A stretch of DNA of 64,000 nt from Perilla frutescens (GCA_026008535.1 BRKX01000002.1:75847380-75911379), one strand, 5' to 3'; numbered from the stretch's first letter, positions 1 to 13,301 are shown. Made by a program: numbers and translations. The notes: generated by a model from the sequence alone, not told the origin.

Positions 1-172
1 CTCTCTCTCTCCAAACCCCGTTCCCACGCATTTGCTTTCTCTCTCCGAAACAAGTTCACTATTCTTCCTGTCGTGATCAGTTCAAACAAATACAACCATT
101 TTTCTCATAATTCAGACCTTTAAAGTAGATGAAAGAGAGCTAAAAGCAAACAATTCAAAGAAAAAAAATAAA

Positions 173-499
173 ATGAGTATCCAAGAAATGCATCCAATAT
201 TTGGGAGAGTCGTCGCAGAATGGTCAGCGCCGCCGCCGCAAACCACGTCGCCGCCGTCGTTTCTCTATTACGTTCACTGTAGCGGAATTGACCGTTCGTC
301 CCTCCGAGTTATCGCCACCGATTTTCAATCCAATACATTTCAGGCCATTAGGTCTCGCCAACAGCTCGAAGACTTGGTGCGTCACCTTTCATCTTCTCTA
401 TTTCATTTCATGTTCTCAATTCAAATTATTTTGTTCCACTTTTCGTGGATTTTGTTCCAATTACTGATCAATGACAACTACTGAAGTGATGTTGCGCTA

Positions 500-581
<82 letters not shown>

Positions 582-659
582 CGTGGATTAGAGAGAGAGA
601 GAGATTTTTCGTGGATTATTCCAATTACTGATCAAGGACTACTGAAGTGGCGTTGCGCT

Positions 660-699
<40 letters not shown>

Positions 700-3600
700 T
701 TTGACATATTACTGTAATTTAAGGTGGAATCATAGTGCAGACTTCTGAATTATCTAAGCGATCCATTGTATGACTAATTAAATTAGACAATTAGCTGAAA
801 GATTTGGTATGCAAAAATGTGTGTTTTTTTTTATATTATTTTAGCTTTCATAGATGCTTATAAATGGTAGCATTACCTAGTATGTTGATGGTTGTTGTCT
901 TGAGGAATAAAAATGTGGGGAATGCAGGGGTTGAAATAATATCTGTGATCTTAGTTTCAATTAAAGAAATTCAAGGATTGTCGTGAGCAACTCGAGAGGA
1001 ACTAAAGTTGCATGGTCTATATTATGCATTATCTTACCTCAAATGAGACATTTAATGGCAATTTCCAGCCTGCTACTATGAATTCTGCTACAATAAATCG
1101 AGTAGTATGGGTAGTGTTTGCTGGAGTAGTATCTGGATAGTATATGTACTGTAGAGGTTGATCATGTGGGGATGGATGGTGATTATTTGGTGAAGTATAC
1201 GAGACGAGGCACCGTGCAAGTTGTTGCATGTTTAATTAGGCAGTTTATTTTGGATTGTCAAGTTTAAGAAGCTGAAATAGACAAGACCTTTGTAAAATTT
1301 GACAGATGCTTTGGCATAGTGCTGGATACTTTTTTCAACACTGATATAACCAATCTTTTTGTTCCTTTGTTTCTTATACGTAGAGGGATGATATTGGGAT
1401 CGGTGGCTCGTGGTCTGACTTTGTTGACTATATCACTACTTCCCTGAAATCGGGAGATGTGAAGCTTGTCATGGATGGTGTGTCAGAATTGGGAGGTAAT
1501 TCCATACTTCTAATCTCATCTTTTCAATCATTACAGTTAAGGGTTTCAATTTGCTGCCCATTTCTGATGTTTGTCATTTCTGTGGGTAAATGAGGGCCAT
1601 ATTTAAAACTCGTCAGTTTGGGAAGAATGATACTTTCTCATATCTTTTCCCTAATCAGTTTTGGGATTATATATATCATCTTCTAAAAATCTATGCATCA
1701 AGTTGTACATAATGACCTTTTGTGATTTTAGGTGCTTCTTGGGCAAAATTAATTTCCCAAAAAGCGAAAGGAATGCCACGGATCTTGTTTTCCCTTGATA
1801 AGCTAGTAGATGGTGCTGCTGGTGAGGCAATGGCCAATCTTTCACTGGAACTATACAAAGAATTCAAGGATATTCAGAGTTCACTTGCAGAAGGTCTTGT
1901 ATTGACTAAATTGCATAGAAGTATACCTCATCTCAAGCTACTCAGTAGATGCCACCAAAATCCTTACTACAGTTAATAGCACTCTAAAAGATGGTCAGGT
2001 TTTTCTTTGGTTGACGATTAGTTCACTGTTTAGAGAGTCTTGCATTTGTCATTAACGACCACTTGTGTATGCTATTGAAAATTAGTTAGTAGTCTTATCC
2101 TTTCTGGTCGTGAAGTTACTTTAAAACTGCACGTCCAGTATAATATTATTGTGTTACACTAAGTAAAACTTGGACACAAACTTAAAATAAGTCAATAAAA
2201 TATAAGCTTTTATTGTCCTGTAGTAAAGATCTAAATACAGTAAAATAAAAAACCATACCTGGCCAGAGACCATGTTCTTTCTTCAACAGTACTTTTTGTT
2301 TAGTTTGTTTAAAAAGAAAAAAACTGTACCTTTCTCTTTAAACAATAATAAATGCAAACTCTTTGATCATTCACTTATTCATCTAATAAAGTTCATGTGA
2401 CATTGATTACATAGTGTTATCATTTATGTAATTGGCTTTATGTTATATGTTCAGTGACCTTTGTACCTTCTGCACTTATATTAATTTTTTTTTCAAATGC
2501 TGATAAATTTGTATTTGTGTGTTTGTGCTTCAGAGGAAGAGAGCAAATGTCAGTTGAGAAAAGTTCTAGCTACTGAACAGGTATCTGTTGTTGCTGGCCA
2601 AATAGTGGTGCCTATAACACAAAAATTCTCCCTCTTTACTTTTGCTGAATGCTTATTTGATTTGGACATTGCAGTATTTAGCTTTCCTTACAATTTCTGG
2701 CTTGGATTCATTGGATATGTTTGCACTTGTCAAGGTTTATGCATATTATGCATTGGAACTTTGGGATTGAGAATTTTTCTGGTTTCTTTCAGACACTCCT
2801 TGCTATTTCTTTTTTCTAATTTAGGCTTCTAGTTGTGGTTAATCTTCGCCTGCTGTAGTATGAGTAGTACTTGCTTTTGTGGTATTTGGCCTGTTCATCT
2901 AATACTTGCATATGTATGGGACATAAACATCAAATCAAGATATTTATATGAGCTCATTTAGTATCAAGCCTCCAACCAATTATGAGAACATGACGCCGTA
3001 GATACCTGCTGTGGTTATGCAACTAGCGGCATGGGGTAAGCTAAGTTGGTGAAAAACTAGAACTGTTGTGAGGTGGGATGCCCTTCTACTTTTTGGTGTT
3101 GGAGCAAGGTTTCAAACACAGCTTGTAAACAAATGCTCCACTTTTTGGTGCTGGAATAAGATTTCTGAACACAGCTTATGAATATGCTAACCCATTAATG
3201 GTTGAGAATTTGTTAAATAACTAATATTCTAGATGCAAAGAGAGAGCAGCCTAAACCTACTTCAATTTTCGTGTTTTGTATATCCTCTTTATTTTCTTAA
3301 TATTTGGAAAATGTTAAGATATAAAAAAAAAATGACCCAATTGGGCTTTTATATGAAATTGAATCTACTTCCCGTTTCTTGTCATGTTGATGGTTGCCAA
3401 ACTTTTGGTCACATGTCAGCTGTGGGTTTTGCTTTTGTAAAGATGTTTACTTGACATATGTCTCAGGAGAAGAACACTGATCTCCAGAAGCAATTAAATA
3501 TGGCATTTTATCCCGGAAAGCACAAGTCACAGAAGATAAATGACAGAAAAGACTCAGATTCTACATCTGTTATGGTTTCACAAGAGTCACCAGGTATTGA

Positions 3601-3952
3601 TTCCTTCAGAAAGAAAGCTCATGTTATTGATTCTCTTTCATTGTAGCTGTAAGCTGCCTGCTTTAGAGTAATTTATGCTCTCTTACCTAATTTTTTGGAC
3701 TTGCAATTTTATTTTGTTTTTGTCTTTATTTTTTGTATATAATATTTCATGGTTGAATTGTAGACAAACAAACTGCTTATGACCCAAACTCAAGAAAAGG
3801 AACCAACCGTATTGTACCAGCATACCGCAGGTAACTATCAGTTTCCAGATTGTTTGATCAATTGTCTAGAATCTAATTTGATGGCCGTAATCTCATTTGG
3901 CAGGTCTAAAGTAAGAGGAGCTATTTTAGATGACACTGAAGATGATGCATAG
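173..3952 (+). CDS. Seven-exon gene, PAXX/XLF-like DNA end-joining factor (putative)
   Basis: Exons read as 173-376, 1384-1495, 1732-1893, 2534-2580, 3467-3593, 3764-3830 and 3904-3952; each intron has GT..AG ends and the phases agree, giving 255 residues. The protein has a compact head (about residues 20-120, starting near FLYYVHCSG), a long charged helix (about 125-190, running through FSLDKLV..EEEESKCQL..EKNTDLQKQ), and a basic tail ending in an acidic tip (YRRSKVRGAILDDTEDDA). This order of head, coiled coil and Ku-binding-like tail is that of PAXX, XLF and XRCC4, which bridge Ku and ligase IV in non-homologous end joining in the nucleus; length and tail fit PAXX (about 204 residues in human) best. 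The start at 173 is the first ATG in the exon-1 frame that joins exon 2 in phase. The exon structure is well supported; the family call is inference from architecture and a few aligned positions. Confidence 0.6.
430..700. repeat. Duplicated (GT)n(GA)n microsatellite in intron 1
   Basis: About 170 bp is repeated in tandem: each unit runs from TTTTCGTGGATT through CCAATTACTGATCAA and TTGCGCTATG into a GT run followed by a GA run (GA run about 50 bp in the first unit, about 28 bp in the second). It lies in intron 1 of the PAXX-like gene. Confidence 0.85.
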
Positions 3953-4839
3953 AATTTGAAAGGATCCCAACTCCATCTCCGTGTTATGAAAACTACTAGC
4001 TTTTGTCATGTACATTATACAGTTTAAGTGTCAAAGTTTATAGTTCTAGGTTTCAACTGAAGCACATTGGTGTCAAATATGTGCACCAAGTCTTGCAGCA
4101 CGTTGGTTGATTGATTTCAAATTGGAAATGGAAATATCTCTCAGACAATTTGCAACTGCTTGTGCAGGTTCTTGTGACAGAGTTTTTATTTCATTTGTTA
4201 TGACCAGAAGGGGAATATGAACAATCTGGGAATTTCTCGAATTTATTTGACTGAAAAAGAAGATTGGCATCCTTCTCGATCGCCACTTTTGAAATTTCAA
4301 AACCTGCTGGCCCTCACTACTGTACCTGTGGCTTTATAACTTAGCAATTGTACTCGTCTGGTTGCAAACTAGTGGTACAATTTTTTTGTGACTACAAACA
4401 AACTCAGCTGTGAATACATTTTGTTGGTAAACATTCCAGCTGAGGCCTGCTAGCAGTTGAGATTTGAGCATTTCGATGTGCAGTGTTTCAATATGCTCCT
4501 TGATGAGTTGATTTTCATGATCAACTTTTGCAAATTTGTTCAGAACAGGCACCCTCTCTGTTGTCTTGATCTGTATTTCTTCTCACTGAAAGACCATTGA
4601 CAAGGTATGAATTTATATTCTCAACGAAACTGTATCATGATGGAGCTGAAGCTATTAACTGCTTACTTCTAAGGGTTTTTGCTAATTAGATTCTTTAACG
4701 ACAGCGAGATTATGATTCATGAATTGATAATGTTAGTCCTATTATTCTATGCACATGCTGCAAATTCGTTCGTATTCTTCGGCTTGCTCTATTGAGCGCT
4801 TTGAATATGTAAAAGCATGTCTGGAAATATGATGACTTG
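3953..4839. other. Intergenic, 3' flank of the PAXX-like gene
   Basis: This holds the 3' UTR and downstream sequence of the upstream gene. One minus-strand stretch (about 4400-4590) reads as a helix-rich peptide (HENQLIKEHIETLHIEMLK) behind a possible acceptor and could be an exon of an unrecognised minus-strand gene or gene fragment. Nothing else is identifiable. Confidence 0.4.
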
Positions 4840-4911
4840 CTAAGAGCAAAGATTGGAGGCATACCTGGTTCGGTTACTGATATTACTCGTTTTAATGATG
4901 TTCGTGTTCTT

Positions 4912-6561
<1,650 letters not shown>

Positions 6562-6562
<1 letters not shown>

Positions 6563-7698
6563 AAGGATGAAAATATCGCTATCGCAACACATATCGCAAC
6601 TTTAATTTTACGGATATATCGACGGATATATCGATATCGCATATCGATATCGCAGAAAATTGAAAAAAAATGACGGAAATCATATTAAAATCTTGGAAAT
6701 TTAGCATGAAATTTTAGGAACTATTATGACATATTATTATGCACATATTCCACTAATTTTTTTGATAGAATTGTATTTTGAAAGCAAATATATAAATAAT
6801 ACATTATATAAATACCGTCTGAGACAATACATTTGACAAAATAATAAATAATACAACATAAAATGACTAAATAAACGTTATAAAGTACATTTAATACCAA
6901 AATGAGGATCTATGAGGTTCAAATATAGTAGATGGAATGACATCTTGTTCTAAACAATATTAGTACCAACTTATCACGTTCGAGTAATTACGGATATAAT
7001 TATGCACATGCGCTTGATATGTTTCTTGATTTCTTTCAATAGCTTCACCATGAATTGGATAATGTCCACTGACCCAACTATTTTGTTGATACACATTTTG
7101 AGTAGTCCAATCAATTTGTGAACTCCCATATGTGTAAGAAGCATATGAATCTTGGGACATATCACTATGATCAGTGCCACCCATATTCATAGAATCAAGA
7201 TTTGGCAAATAATTTATATTCAATCTTAGATTTCAATTTCGTGTGATATATGGGGATAAAAATTTTAGTGATTTGTCCATCATGTCCTCTAACTGAAAAA
7301 ATGAAAAAATAAAATCGATGCACGTGCATCTCACTTTTCTTTCTAAGACATCCGTTGATTTCCCGATCTTCTTTCTTTTATATTTTTTTGCAAAGTGAAT
7401 GTCTTTATAAAGCAAAGAATATTGCAACTCAAATAATTACATTGAAGATGTAAAAAAGATCACAAAAATATATAGTATTAAATAAAAATCAAAATATATT
7501 ATAGAAATATTAAAAAAATCGCGATATATTGCGATATCTTGCGATATTTTGCGATATCGTGCGATATATTGCGATATATTGCGATTTCTCGTCGATACTC
7601 GGGAAAAAAGATATTCCCCCCAATATCCGTATCGCAATGTCAATATCTGCGATATATCCGCGATATATCCGCGATATTTCGCGATATTTTCATCCTTG
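6562..7698. mobile_element. TIR transposon with GCGATATAT subterminal repeats
   Basis: The ends are inverted copies of CAAGGATGAAAATATCG. Just inside each end are dense short repeats of the type GCGATATWT / ATATCGCGGATATATCG. Subterminal repeat arrays like this are typical of hAT and CACTA transposons. A minus-strand ORF (6960-7223, 87 residues, rich in Tyr, Asn and Gln) may be a decayed transposase tail; I cannot assign it. No clean target duplication is visible, because the flanks match two different places in the paralogous unit (see findings). Confidence 0.7.
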
Positions 7699-7933
7699 GT
7701 GTTAACACACTAGGCACGTCTACTATCTACTATTTCGAATAGCATGTAATGTAATAGAATTATAATTTCAACAATAATTTAGAATATTTAAAGCCTATTT
7801 ACTCTCATATTTTCTCCTAGTTTCTGGATGGTCCATTGGTCATTGGTCAACCCATGGGGTCTCAAATTGCCAAGAAATTACTCTCTGTTCTCCAAAAAGT
7901 GTCTATTATACTTTTTTTTGGTTGACATAATAT
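7699..7933. repeat. Inverted block shared with 31190-31437
   Basis: This block, which includes CTCCTAGTTTCTGGATGGTC and TTGGTCATTGGTCAA, is the reverse complement of 31190-31437. The corresponding piece at 47815 downstream of copy C has the orientation of 31410, so this copy is the inverted one. Confidence 0.8.
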
Positions 7934-8146
7934 ACAAGACAAGACAAGACAAAAAAAAAATCCACGGGGTGAAGAATTAATTAAACTGAAACTATACAAA
8001 GGAAATACGAGTCTGTATGAGTGAGGATTACCCGTAAAGAAAAGTGGATCAGTTAATAATAAGAAAACATGAAATGATTGAGACATAGCTCTATACATGA
8101 TAATAATTGGTTAATTATAAAACAAAGAATATATAAAAGGTGATAC
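7934..8146 (-). other. Conserved 3' flank of CNL copy A
   Basis: The sequence (for example AATCCACGGGGTGAAG, ACTATACAAAGGAAATACGA) recurs 3' of copies C (48240-48436) and D (59520-59766) and partly B. It is probably 3' UTR or a 3'-UTR intron: a consensus donor (GTAAGTAT) overlaps the stop codon of the gene. Confidence 0.6.
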
Positions 8147-11100
8147 TTACTCGCTAAAAGGCTCCAACTTGTGGCCATCCACGTTGATATAGAGACGAGG
8201 TTTGTTGCGCCACTTAGAATCAATGTGTAATTCTGAACAAAGCGTAATATATACACGTTGTAATCTAGTGAGGCTTGCTAATGCATCGACAGAGGGCAGA
8301 CGCCTCAAATTTTTGCAATTCTCTAGCCCTAAGCTCTCTAGAGATGAGAGGTTCCCAAACCATTCAGGTAATTCTTCTATTCCAAAATTCCGTAAGTCCA
8401 ACTCAGAAAGAGCAGTGAGATTTTGAATTGATTCGGGCAGATTTTCCCAAATTTCCATCCCATCCAAACGTAAAGTAACAAGTGTGGGGGAGCATGCCAG
8501 CAATATGCCATCGACAGTCTTTTCAATGGCTACACTATGCTCCCTCAGCGACTCCATACTAACATCTATCTCTAATTCTCGCAAGCTGCGAAAAGGCCAA
8601 TTCTCAGCACTATAAGTATCCAAGGATACCGGAACACCAACAATATTCAATCCTGTGAGACGACGAGCTGATTTTGCGAGGCAGTCAATCACCGTAGTTA
8701 GATTCTTTAGGCTGTTTAATCTCTTCAATATAAGTCTCTCGAGCGACGGCGCCCAGAACTCTATCATATCAGGTGGCAAATCTATCAACCCTTGGCAATC
8801 TTGGATAAACAGACTATGGAGTACTCCTTGTGACTGTCCGCCACTTGGATACCCTATCGACGTCATATCCGGACAATCATAAATATCCAACTCCTTCAAA
8901 GACTTGAGGGTGTCCAGACCATCTGGTAATTTTCTCAACTTCTTGCAACTATGTATCCTCAACTTTGTGAGATGTTGATTGTTATGGAATAACCAATCTG
9001 GGAGACATTCCACTCCATCTAAATATTTTATATCAAGATCTGTCAGTGACCGTAATTTGACACAACATATGTTAGCCAAAGGTACGCAGCAGCTGCCCAT
9101 GTAAGTAATTTCCAGTTTTGTAAGGCATGACGAGAAATAACTTGGAACACTCATCAATTGCTTGCATCTTTTGATATTCAAGTATTGAAGGTTAGGAAAT
9201 ACCTTTGCACAATTACGTCTAGTTTCAGTTGCACTCCCAAATTCTACTCCTTCCCACTCTATGAGCTTATCCATACTTGACAATGTCAGCCATTCAAGCG
9301 CTGGAAACACAATATTTATCTCATTGTCAGTGCCGTAGAATGAAGAATTTATAGACTTCAGATTATAAAAACCAAACAGATAAAGAGACTTGAGATTTGG
9401 CAACTGCCCCAACGCAGGGATTTCCTCACATTCTTTGCACGACCAGAGACTTATCCTCATCAACTTGTTAAGTCCTACCCAAGGGCCTCTAAGATCATCA
9501 CGTACTGCCATCTTCAGTGTCCATAATGGGAATCTTTTGCCTTTGAATCCATTAATATTTAACTTCTTCAGATTTGAGTGAGGTTGGAGGCCTTCCAACA
9601 CATTCTCATCATTTCTACCTTCATCTTCTCTTCGCCAATTCCATTGAAAGCTCAACTCGAATAAGTTTGGATTCTGAAATATATTAGCTTTCTTAGCCTC
9701 CTCTTTGCTATGCACCTTTTCCAAACAACTAATCTTTATTTCTCCTTTAAGATTTATCAAACTTCCGAGCTCTTCAATTCGATGGCCCTTCTCGTCACCC
9801 ACTCTAAAGTGAGTTAGTGTTTGGAGTGAAGTTAATCTCCCAATCTCGGGAAACAATTCTGTATCATTTCCAATAAAAAGATGCCTTAAGCTAATCAAGT
9901 ATTTTGACATACTTGGCAGTTTCTTCACTTGAGATGCTCTTAATGTTTGCAAGTGATGGAGTTCTCCAATCAAGTCCGGAAGATATCTAACCTGTGTCTT
10001 GGAAATATTAAGAATTCTCAAATGTATCAAATTCCTAATTGAACTCGGCAACTCTTCAACTTCATCACCACTCAGAGTAAGAGCATGCAAACATTTGAAG
10101 TTGGAGAACTTAGAAATATTATCACCTTCGAAGAATAATGTCCGCACATGTTTTGCTTCTTCTTTTGAAATAGGACACGATTCACATCTGTAGCGTTGAT
10201 GACCATTTGGATTATTAGAGGAACCCAAAACAGAACATGCGAGATCATGCACAAGATCGTGCATCACACAAATTCTGACACTTCCATAATCATCTCTCCA
10301 CGCGACTTGCAGTAAAGAGTTCTGTAGAAGAACGTTTAAAAACTTGATGCCCACAGACTCCATATCATTTCCTTGATCGTTTTGAAGAAACCCCTCTGCC
10401 ATCCAAAGCTCAATCAATTTCTGCTTCACAATTCTTTCGCCTTTTGGGAAAATCGAACAGTATGCAAAACACTTCTTGAGTGATGGTGAAGACAAATAAT
10501 CATAGCTCAATTTCAATTTTTTAGAGATGCTATCTCCATCATCAGCTAAAAGCCATTTCTCTTGGATTGTGAGCCACTCTTGTTCTGATTTCTCCAGCAG
10601 AATTCCTCCAACTACGTTGGCGGCTAATGGCAACCCTTGACATCTTCTTGCAATCTCTCCTCCAACGTTCTCATGAAACTCTGATGGAACAATTTCCTTG
10701 TTTGGAAAAGCTTTTGCTTTGATTATTGACCAACAATTTTCATTAGATAATCCATTTAAATGATGGAGATGATGTGGGTTCACAATCCGAGCAACATCTG
10801 CATTCCTGGTTGTGATGATAATGCCATTTCCATTGGTAGAAGTAACTCCCAACAAGGAATACATAAACTCCCCCCACTGCTGATGATCTTGATTCCAGTC
10901 ATCATCAAGAACAAGAAGATAAGTTTTAGTTTTCATAGCTTTCTCAAGATTTTTAAGAATATCCTCAATCCCACCTTCTTCATGTTTAGCTTTGAAAGAT
11001 TTTTTACTACTTTCAGCTTCATCAGTTTTTGAAGTGACGGATGCAAGAATTTTATTGAAAAGAATGATCGGATCAAAAGTTAGAGAAACATGCACCCAAA

Positions 11101-11770
11101 TAAGTGATCCAAATCTCGCCTTGATGTTGTGATGCTTGAAGACTTTCCGAGCCAACGTCGTCTTCCCCATTCCGCCCATTCCCACAATGGCTACGACGGA
11201 GACCGTCCTTTCCTCCGGGCAGTGAGTCAGCATCTCAACTAATTTGGACGCATCATCATCTCTTCCAATGAAAATAGGATCACGAGTGAAAGAATTAGTT
11301 TCAAAGGCAGCATCAGGAACAGCAGCAGGTGCACTCACCAGTATGCTTTCAAGGCCGAGAGCGGTTCCATTTTGCTTGAGATTGTCGAAATCCTCATTGA
11401 TCTGTTTGATTGTGAGAGCCATATTTCGTGGGCGTGCAATGTGATCAAATGAGTAGGGGAATGATTTCACCTTATGCTTCAAAGTCTTCATTTTGTTGAC
11501 TTCCTTGTGGAGAAGATGGTATTTGAGCTCATCCAAAGCATTATCAGCACGAAAGGCCACAGCTTCAAGCTCCTTGAGCCATGTTCTGACAGCATCTTGG
11601 GTGATCAGCTTCGTCTCCGCGTCTTTCAAGTAGCTCTGAATCATCTTCAAATTCCTCTTCAGCTTTTCCGCATCTATGTCGAGACCTTGGATCAGTGAGA
11701 TCTCTTCCTTTGAAAAGTTGATTAGAGTTTGAACAAGAACTTCAATTGCAGCAGCGGCTCCACCTTCCAT
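8147..11770 (-). CDS. CC-NB-ARC-LRR disease resistance protein, copy A (RGA type)
   Basis: Single-exon ORF of 1207 residues, an intracellular immune receptor of the CNL class that exchanges ADP for ATP on activation. Order: coiled coil 1-150 with an EDVID-type segment (EAVAFRADNALDEL, 69-82); NB-ARC about 163-515 with P-loop GMGGMGKTT (197-205), RNBS-A (FGSLIWVHVS), kinase-2 LLVLDDDW (285-292), RNBS-B GIIITTR (316-322), GLPLA (379-383), RNBS-D CFAYCSIFPKGE (434-445) and MHD (503-505); then about 690 residues of irregular LRRs. Two oddities: kinase-2 ends DDDW where DDVW is usual, and only a 14-residue spacer of the SFKAKH type lies between RNBS-A and kinase-2 (36 in C, 47 in B). The start is the MEGG methionine conserved in all copies, directly behind a GA microsatellite. 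All key motifs are intact, so it is probably functional. Confidence 0.95.
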   Translation of the reverse strand: MEGGAAAAIEVLVQTLINFSKEEISLIQGLDIDAEKLKRNLKMIQSYLKDAETKLITQDAVRTWLKELEAVAFRADNALDELKYHLLHKEVNKMKTLKHKVKSFPYSFDHIARPRNMALTIKQINEDFDNLKQNGTALGLESILVSAPAAVPDAAFETNSFTRDPIFIGRDDDASKLVEMLTHCPEERTVSVVAIVGMGGMGKTTLARKVFKHHNIKARFGSLIWVHVSLTFDPIILFNKILASVTSKTDEAESSKKSFKAKHEEGGIEDILKNLEKAMKTKTYLLVLDDDWNQDHQQWGEFMYSLLGVTSTNGNGIIITTRNADVARIVNPHHLHHLNGLSNENCWSIIKAKAFPNKEIVPSEFHENVGGEIARRCQGLPLAANVVGGILLEKSEQEWLTIQEKWLLADDGDSISKKLKLSYDYLSSPSLKKCFAYCSIFPKGERIVKQKLIELWMAEGFLQNDQGNDMESVGIKFLNVLLQNSLLQVAWRDDYGSVRICVMHDLVHDLACSVLGSSNNPNGHQRYRCESCPISKEEAKHVRTLFFEGDNISKFSNFKCLHALTLSGDEVEELPSSIRNLIHLRILNISKTQVRYLPDLIGELHHLQTLRASQVKKLPSMSKYLISLRHLFIGNDTELFPEIGRLTSLQTLTHFRVGDEKGHRIEELGSLINLKGEIKISCLEKVHSKEEAKKANIFQNPNLFELSFQWNWRREDEGRNDENVLEGLQPHSNLKKLNINGFKGKRFPLWTLKMAVRDDLRGPWVGLNKLMRISLWSCKECEEIPALGQLPNLKSLYLFGFYNLKSINSSFYGTDNEINIVFPALEWLTLSSMDKLIEWEGVEFGSATETRRNCAKVFPNLQYLNIKRCKQLMSVPSYFSSCLTKLEITYMGSCCVPLANICCVKLRSLTDLDIKYLDGVECLPDWLFHNNQHLTKLRIHSCKKLRKLPDGLDTLKSLKELDIYDCPDMTSIGYPSGGQSQGVLHSLFIQDCQGLIDLPPDMIEFWAPSLERLILKRLNSLKNLTTVIDCLAKSARRLTGLNIVGVPVSLDTYSAENWPFRSLRELEIDVSMESLREHSVAIEKTVDGILLACSPTLVTLRLDGMEIWENLPESIQNLTALSELDLRNFGIEELPEWFGNLSSLESLGLENCKNLRRLPSVDALASLTRLQRVYITLCSELHIDSKWRNKPRLYINVDGHKLEPFSE

Positions 11771-11778
11771 TCTTTTTG

Positions 11779-11781
<3 letters not shown>

Positions 11782-11822
<41 letters not shown>
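11782..11822. repeat. (GA)n in the 5' leader of CNL copy A
   Basis: About 20 GA units start 11 bp upstream of the start codon; in the sense direction this is a CT run in the 5' UTR. Copies B, C, A' and C' have runs of different length at the same position. Confidence 0.9.
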
Positions 11823-11826
<4 letters not shown>

Positions 11827-11995
11827 TGTGCTTGCCAACTTCTTGAGCAAAAGTGTCAGTAGATCCGAAGAAAGTGTATTTACACTGACTTCACATTAGA
11901 CTTTCGCCCCTGAAGCATCGCCCAGCTGCATCGGAAGGCCACGTGTCGGTGAGGGAGCTGTTGAGTGCACTGCTCCTAGATTAGGGTCGAATTTG

Positions 11996-12225
11996 CCGTC
12001 AATATTCAAATAAAACTTCCCCATAAATCACTATTCAAATAATAATTTTTAACAAAACTTTAGATCTATCTCCCGTCCTTGAATATTCAAATTACACTTC
12101 CCCGTAAATCACTATTCAAATAACAATTTTTAACAAAACTTTAGATCCACCTCCCGTCAATATTCAAGTAACACTTCCCCATTAATCACTATTCAAATAA
12201 TAATTTCCAACTAAACTTTACCGTG
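11996..12225. repeat. Three tandem ~85-bp repeats in the CNL-A promoter
   Basis: Each unit contains CACTTCCCC.TAAATCACTATTCAAATAA..ATTTTTAAC..AACTTTAGATC. The same array is present upstream of copy C (57296-57570). Confidence 0.85.
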
Positions 12226-12492
12226 CATTTACTACATTAGATAAGTGCTGCAATAGGTGTTAAGGATGTAAGATCCACCGAAGAAAGTGCATTACACTGA
12301 CTACACAGTAGACTGTTTCGACTAGTTGTGGAAATGCACGACTTTTCAACTATTTCTATTCCGCCTTTTCTATCTCATTTGGTGTTCGATTTTAATTTTT
12401 ATTACATTTTCATTCTTTTTTTTCTTCAATTTCAATTTATTTTGATTTAATTTAGTTTTATAATTATTATTTAGATTCATCCCATCCACTTA

Positions 12493-13301
12493 GGAGTCCT
12501 TTACTTTGCATTATTAGACTAGATTGATTGATTTTATCCGGACTAATCCACTGTTTACTTCATTGGATTTCAATTATGTGATATATATCTCAAAGCTCGG
12601 GATTATTTGAGAAATTTAGGACTATTCATGGGATATAAATCCGGCCCAATAGGTGTGATTGTTTTAATCCAAGTATGTAATAACATTGAAATGTCTACTA
12701 TGTCCCTGAATCAATAAAAATTAAACCTGAACAATCAGAATTGTGCATATCTCTGCTTCGCACGATTAGAAGAATCGCCGCAGAACTACAAATTTTTTCG
12801 ATCAATTTCAGGGCCGTCGCCTCATCTTCTCCACCAGAATTATTCTTACCTCCGCCGCCAGATCTTCTCCACCAGAATTATTCTTACCTCCGCCGTCGCC
12901 ACCAACATACGATGCCATTTTTTTCCAATCCACTTCATTTTTCCTTCCCCAAGCCACCAATTCTCGTACCTTTATTTATATGTTTAATTCTACCGTGTTT
13001 AATCCACCAACTCCCATTAGTTTCCCAATAAATTAAATTCCAAGAGATGGAAGAGAGAGATGGTGGGTGGAGAAGAAGAAAGACCGGGGGCGATTGGTTT
13101 GGCGAGAATAATTGATTTTGTCTAGGGTATTTTAAGCAGTTATTAATTTTATTTTATTTTTGTTATAATTTAAACCATTTTATCATGTTTGGAATACTAC
13201 AAAGTAAACATGAGATTATTTATTAAATTAGTCCAAATCCTACCATTTATCTAGTAATTATCAATCCCTTAATTAGTAAATCTAGAAAAGTAAACACTCC
13301 C
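12493..13301. mobile_element. PIF/Harbinger-type MITE in the CNL-A promoter
   Basis: Ends GGAGTCCTTTACTTT and AAAGTAAACACTCCC form an imperfect inverted repeat, flanked by TTA on both sides (12490-12492, 13302-13304), the PIF/Harbinger signature. Copy C lacks it: its promoter passes from TTATTTAGGGTTCAT to GGGACATGGAAGG without this segment. Inside is a GC-richer patch (12760-13110) with a 38-bp direct repeat (CTTCTCCACCAGAATTATTC, at 12827 and 12865) that looks like a captured gene leader; no protein can be named. Confidence 0.7.

Noticed and set aside
201..467. 88-residue Arg-rich ORF overlapping exon 1
   Set aside because: Joining it to exon 2 gives an immediate stop; the frame starting at 173 joins in phase.
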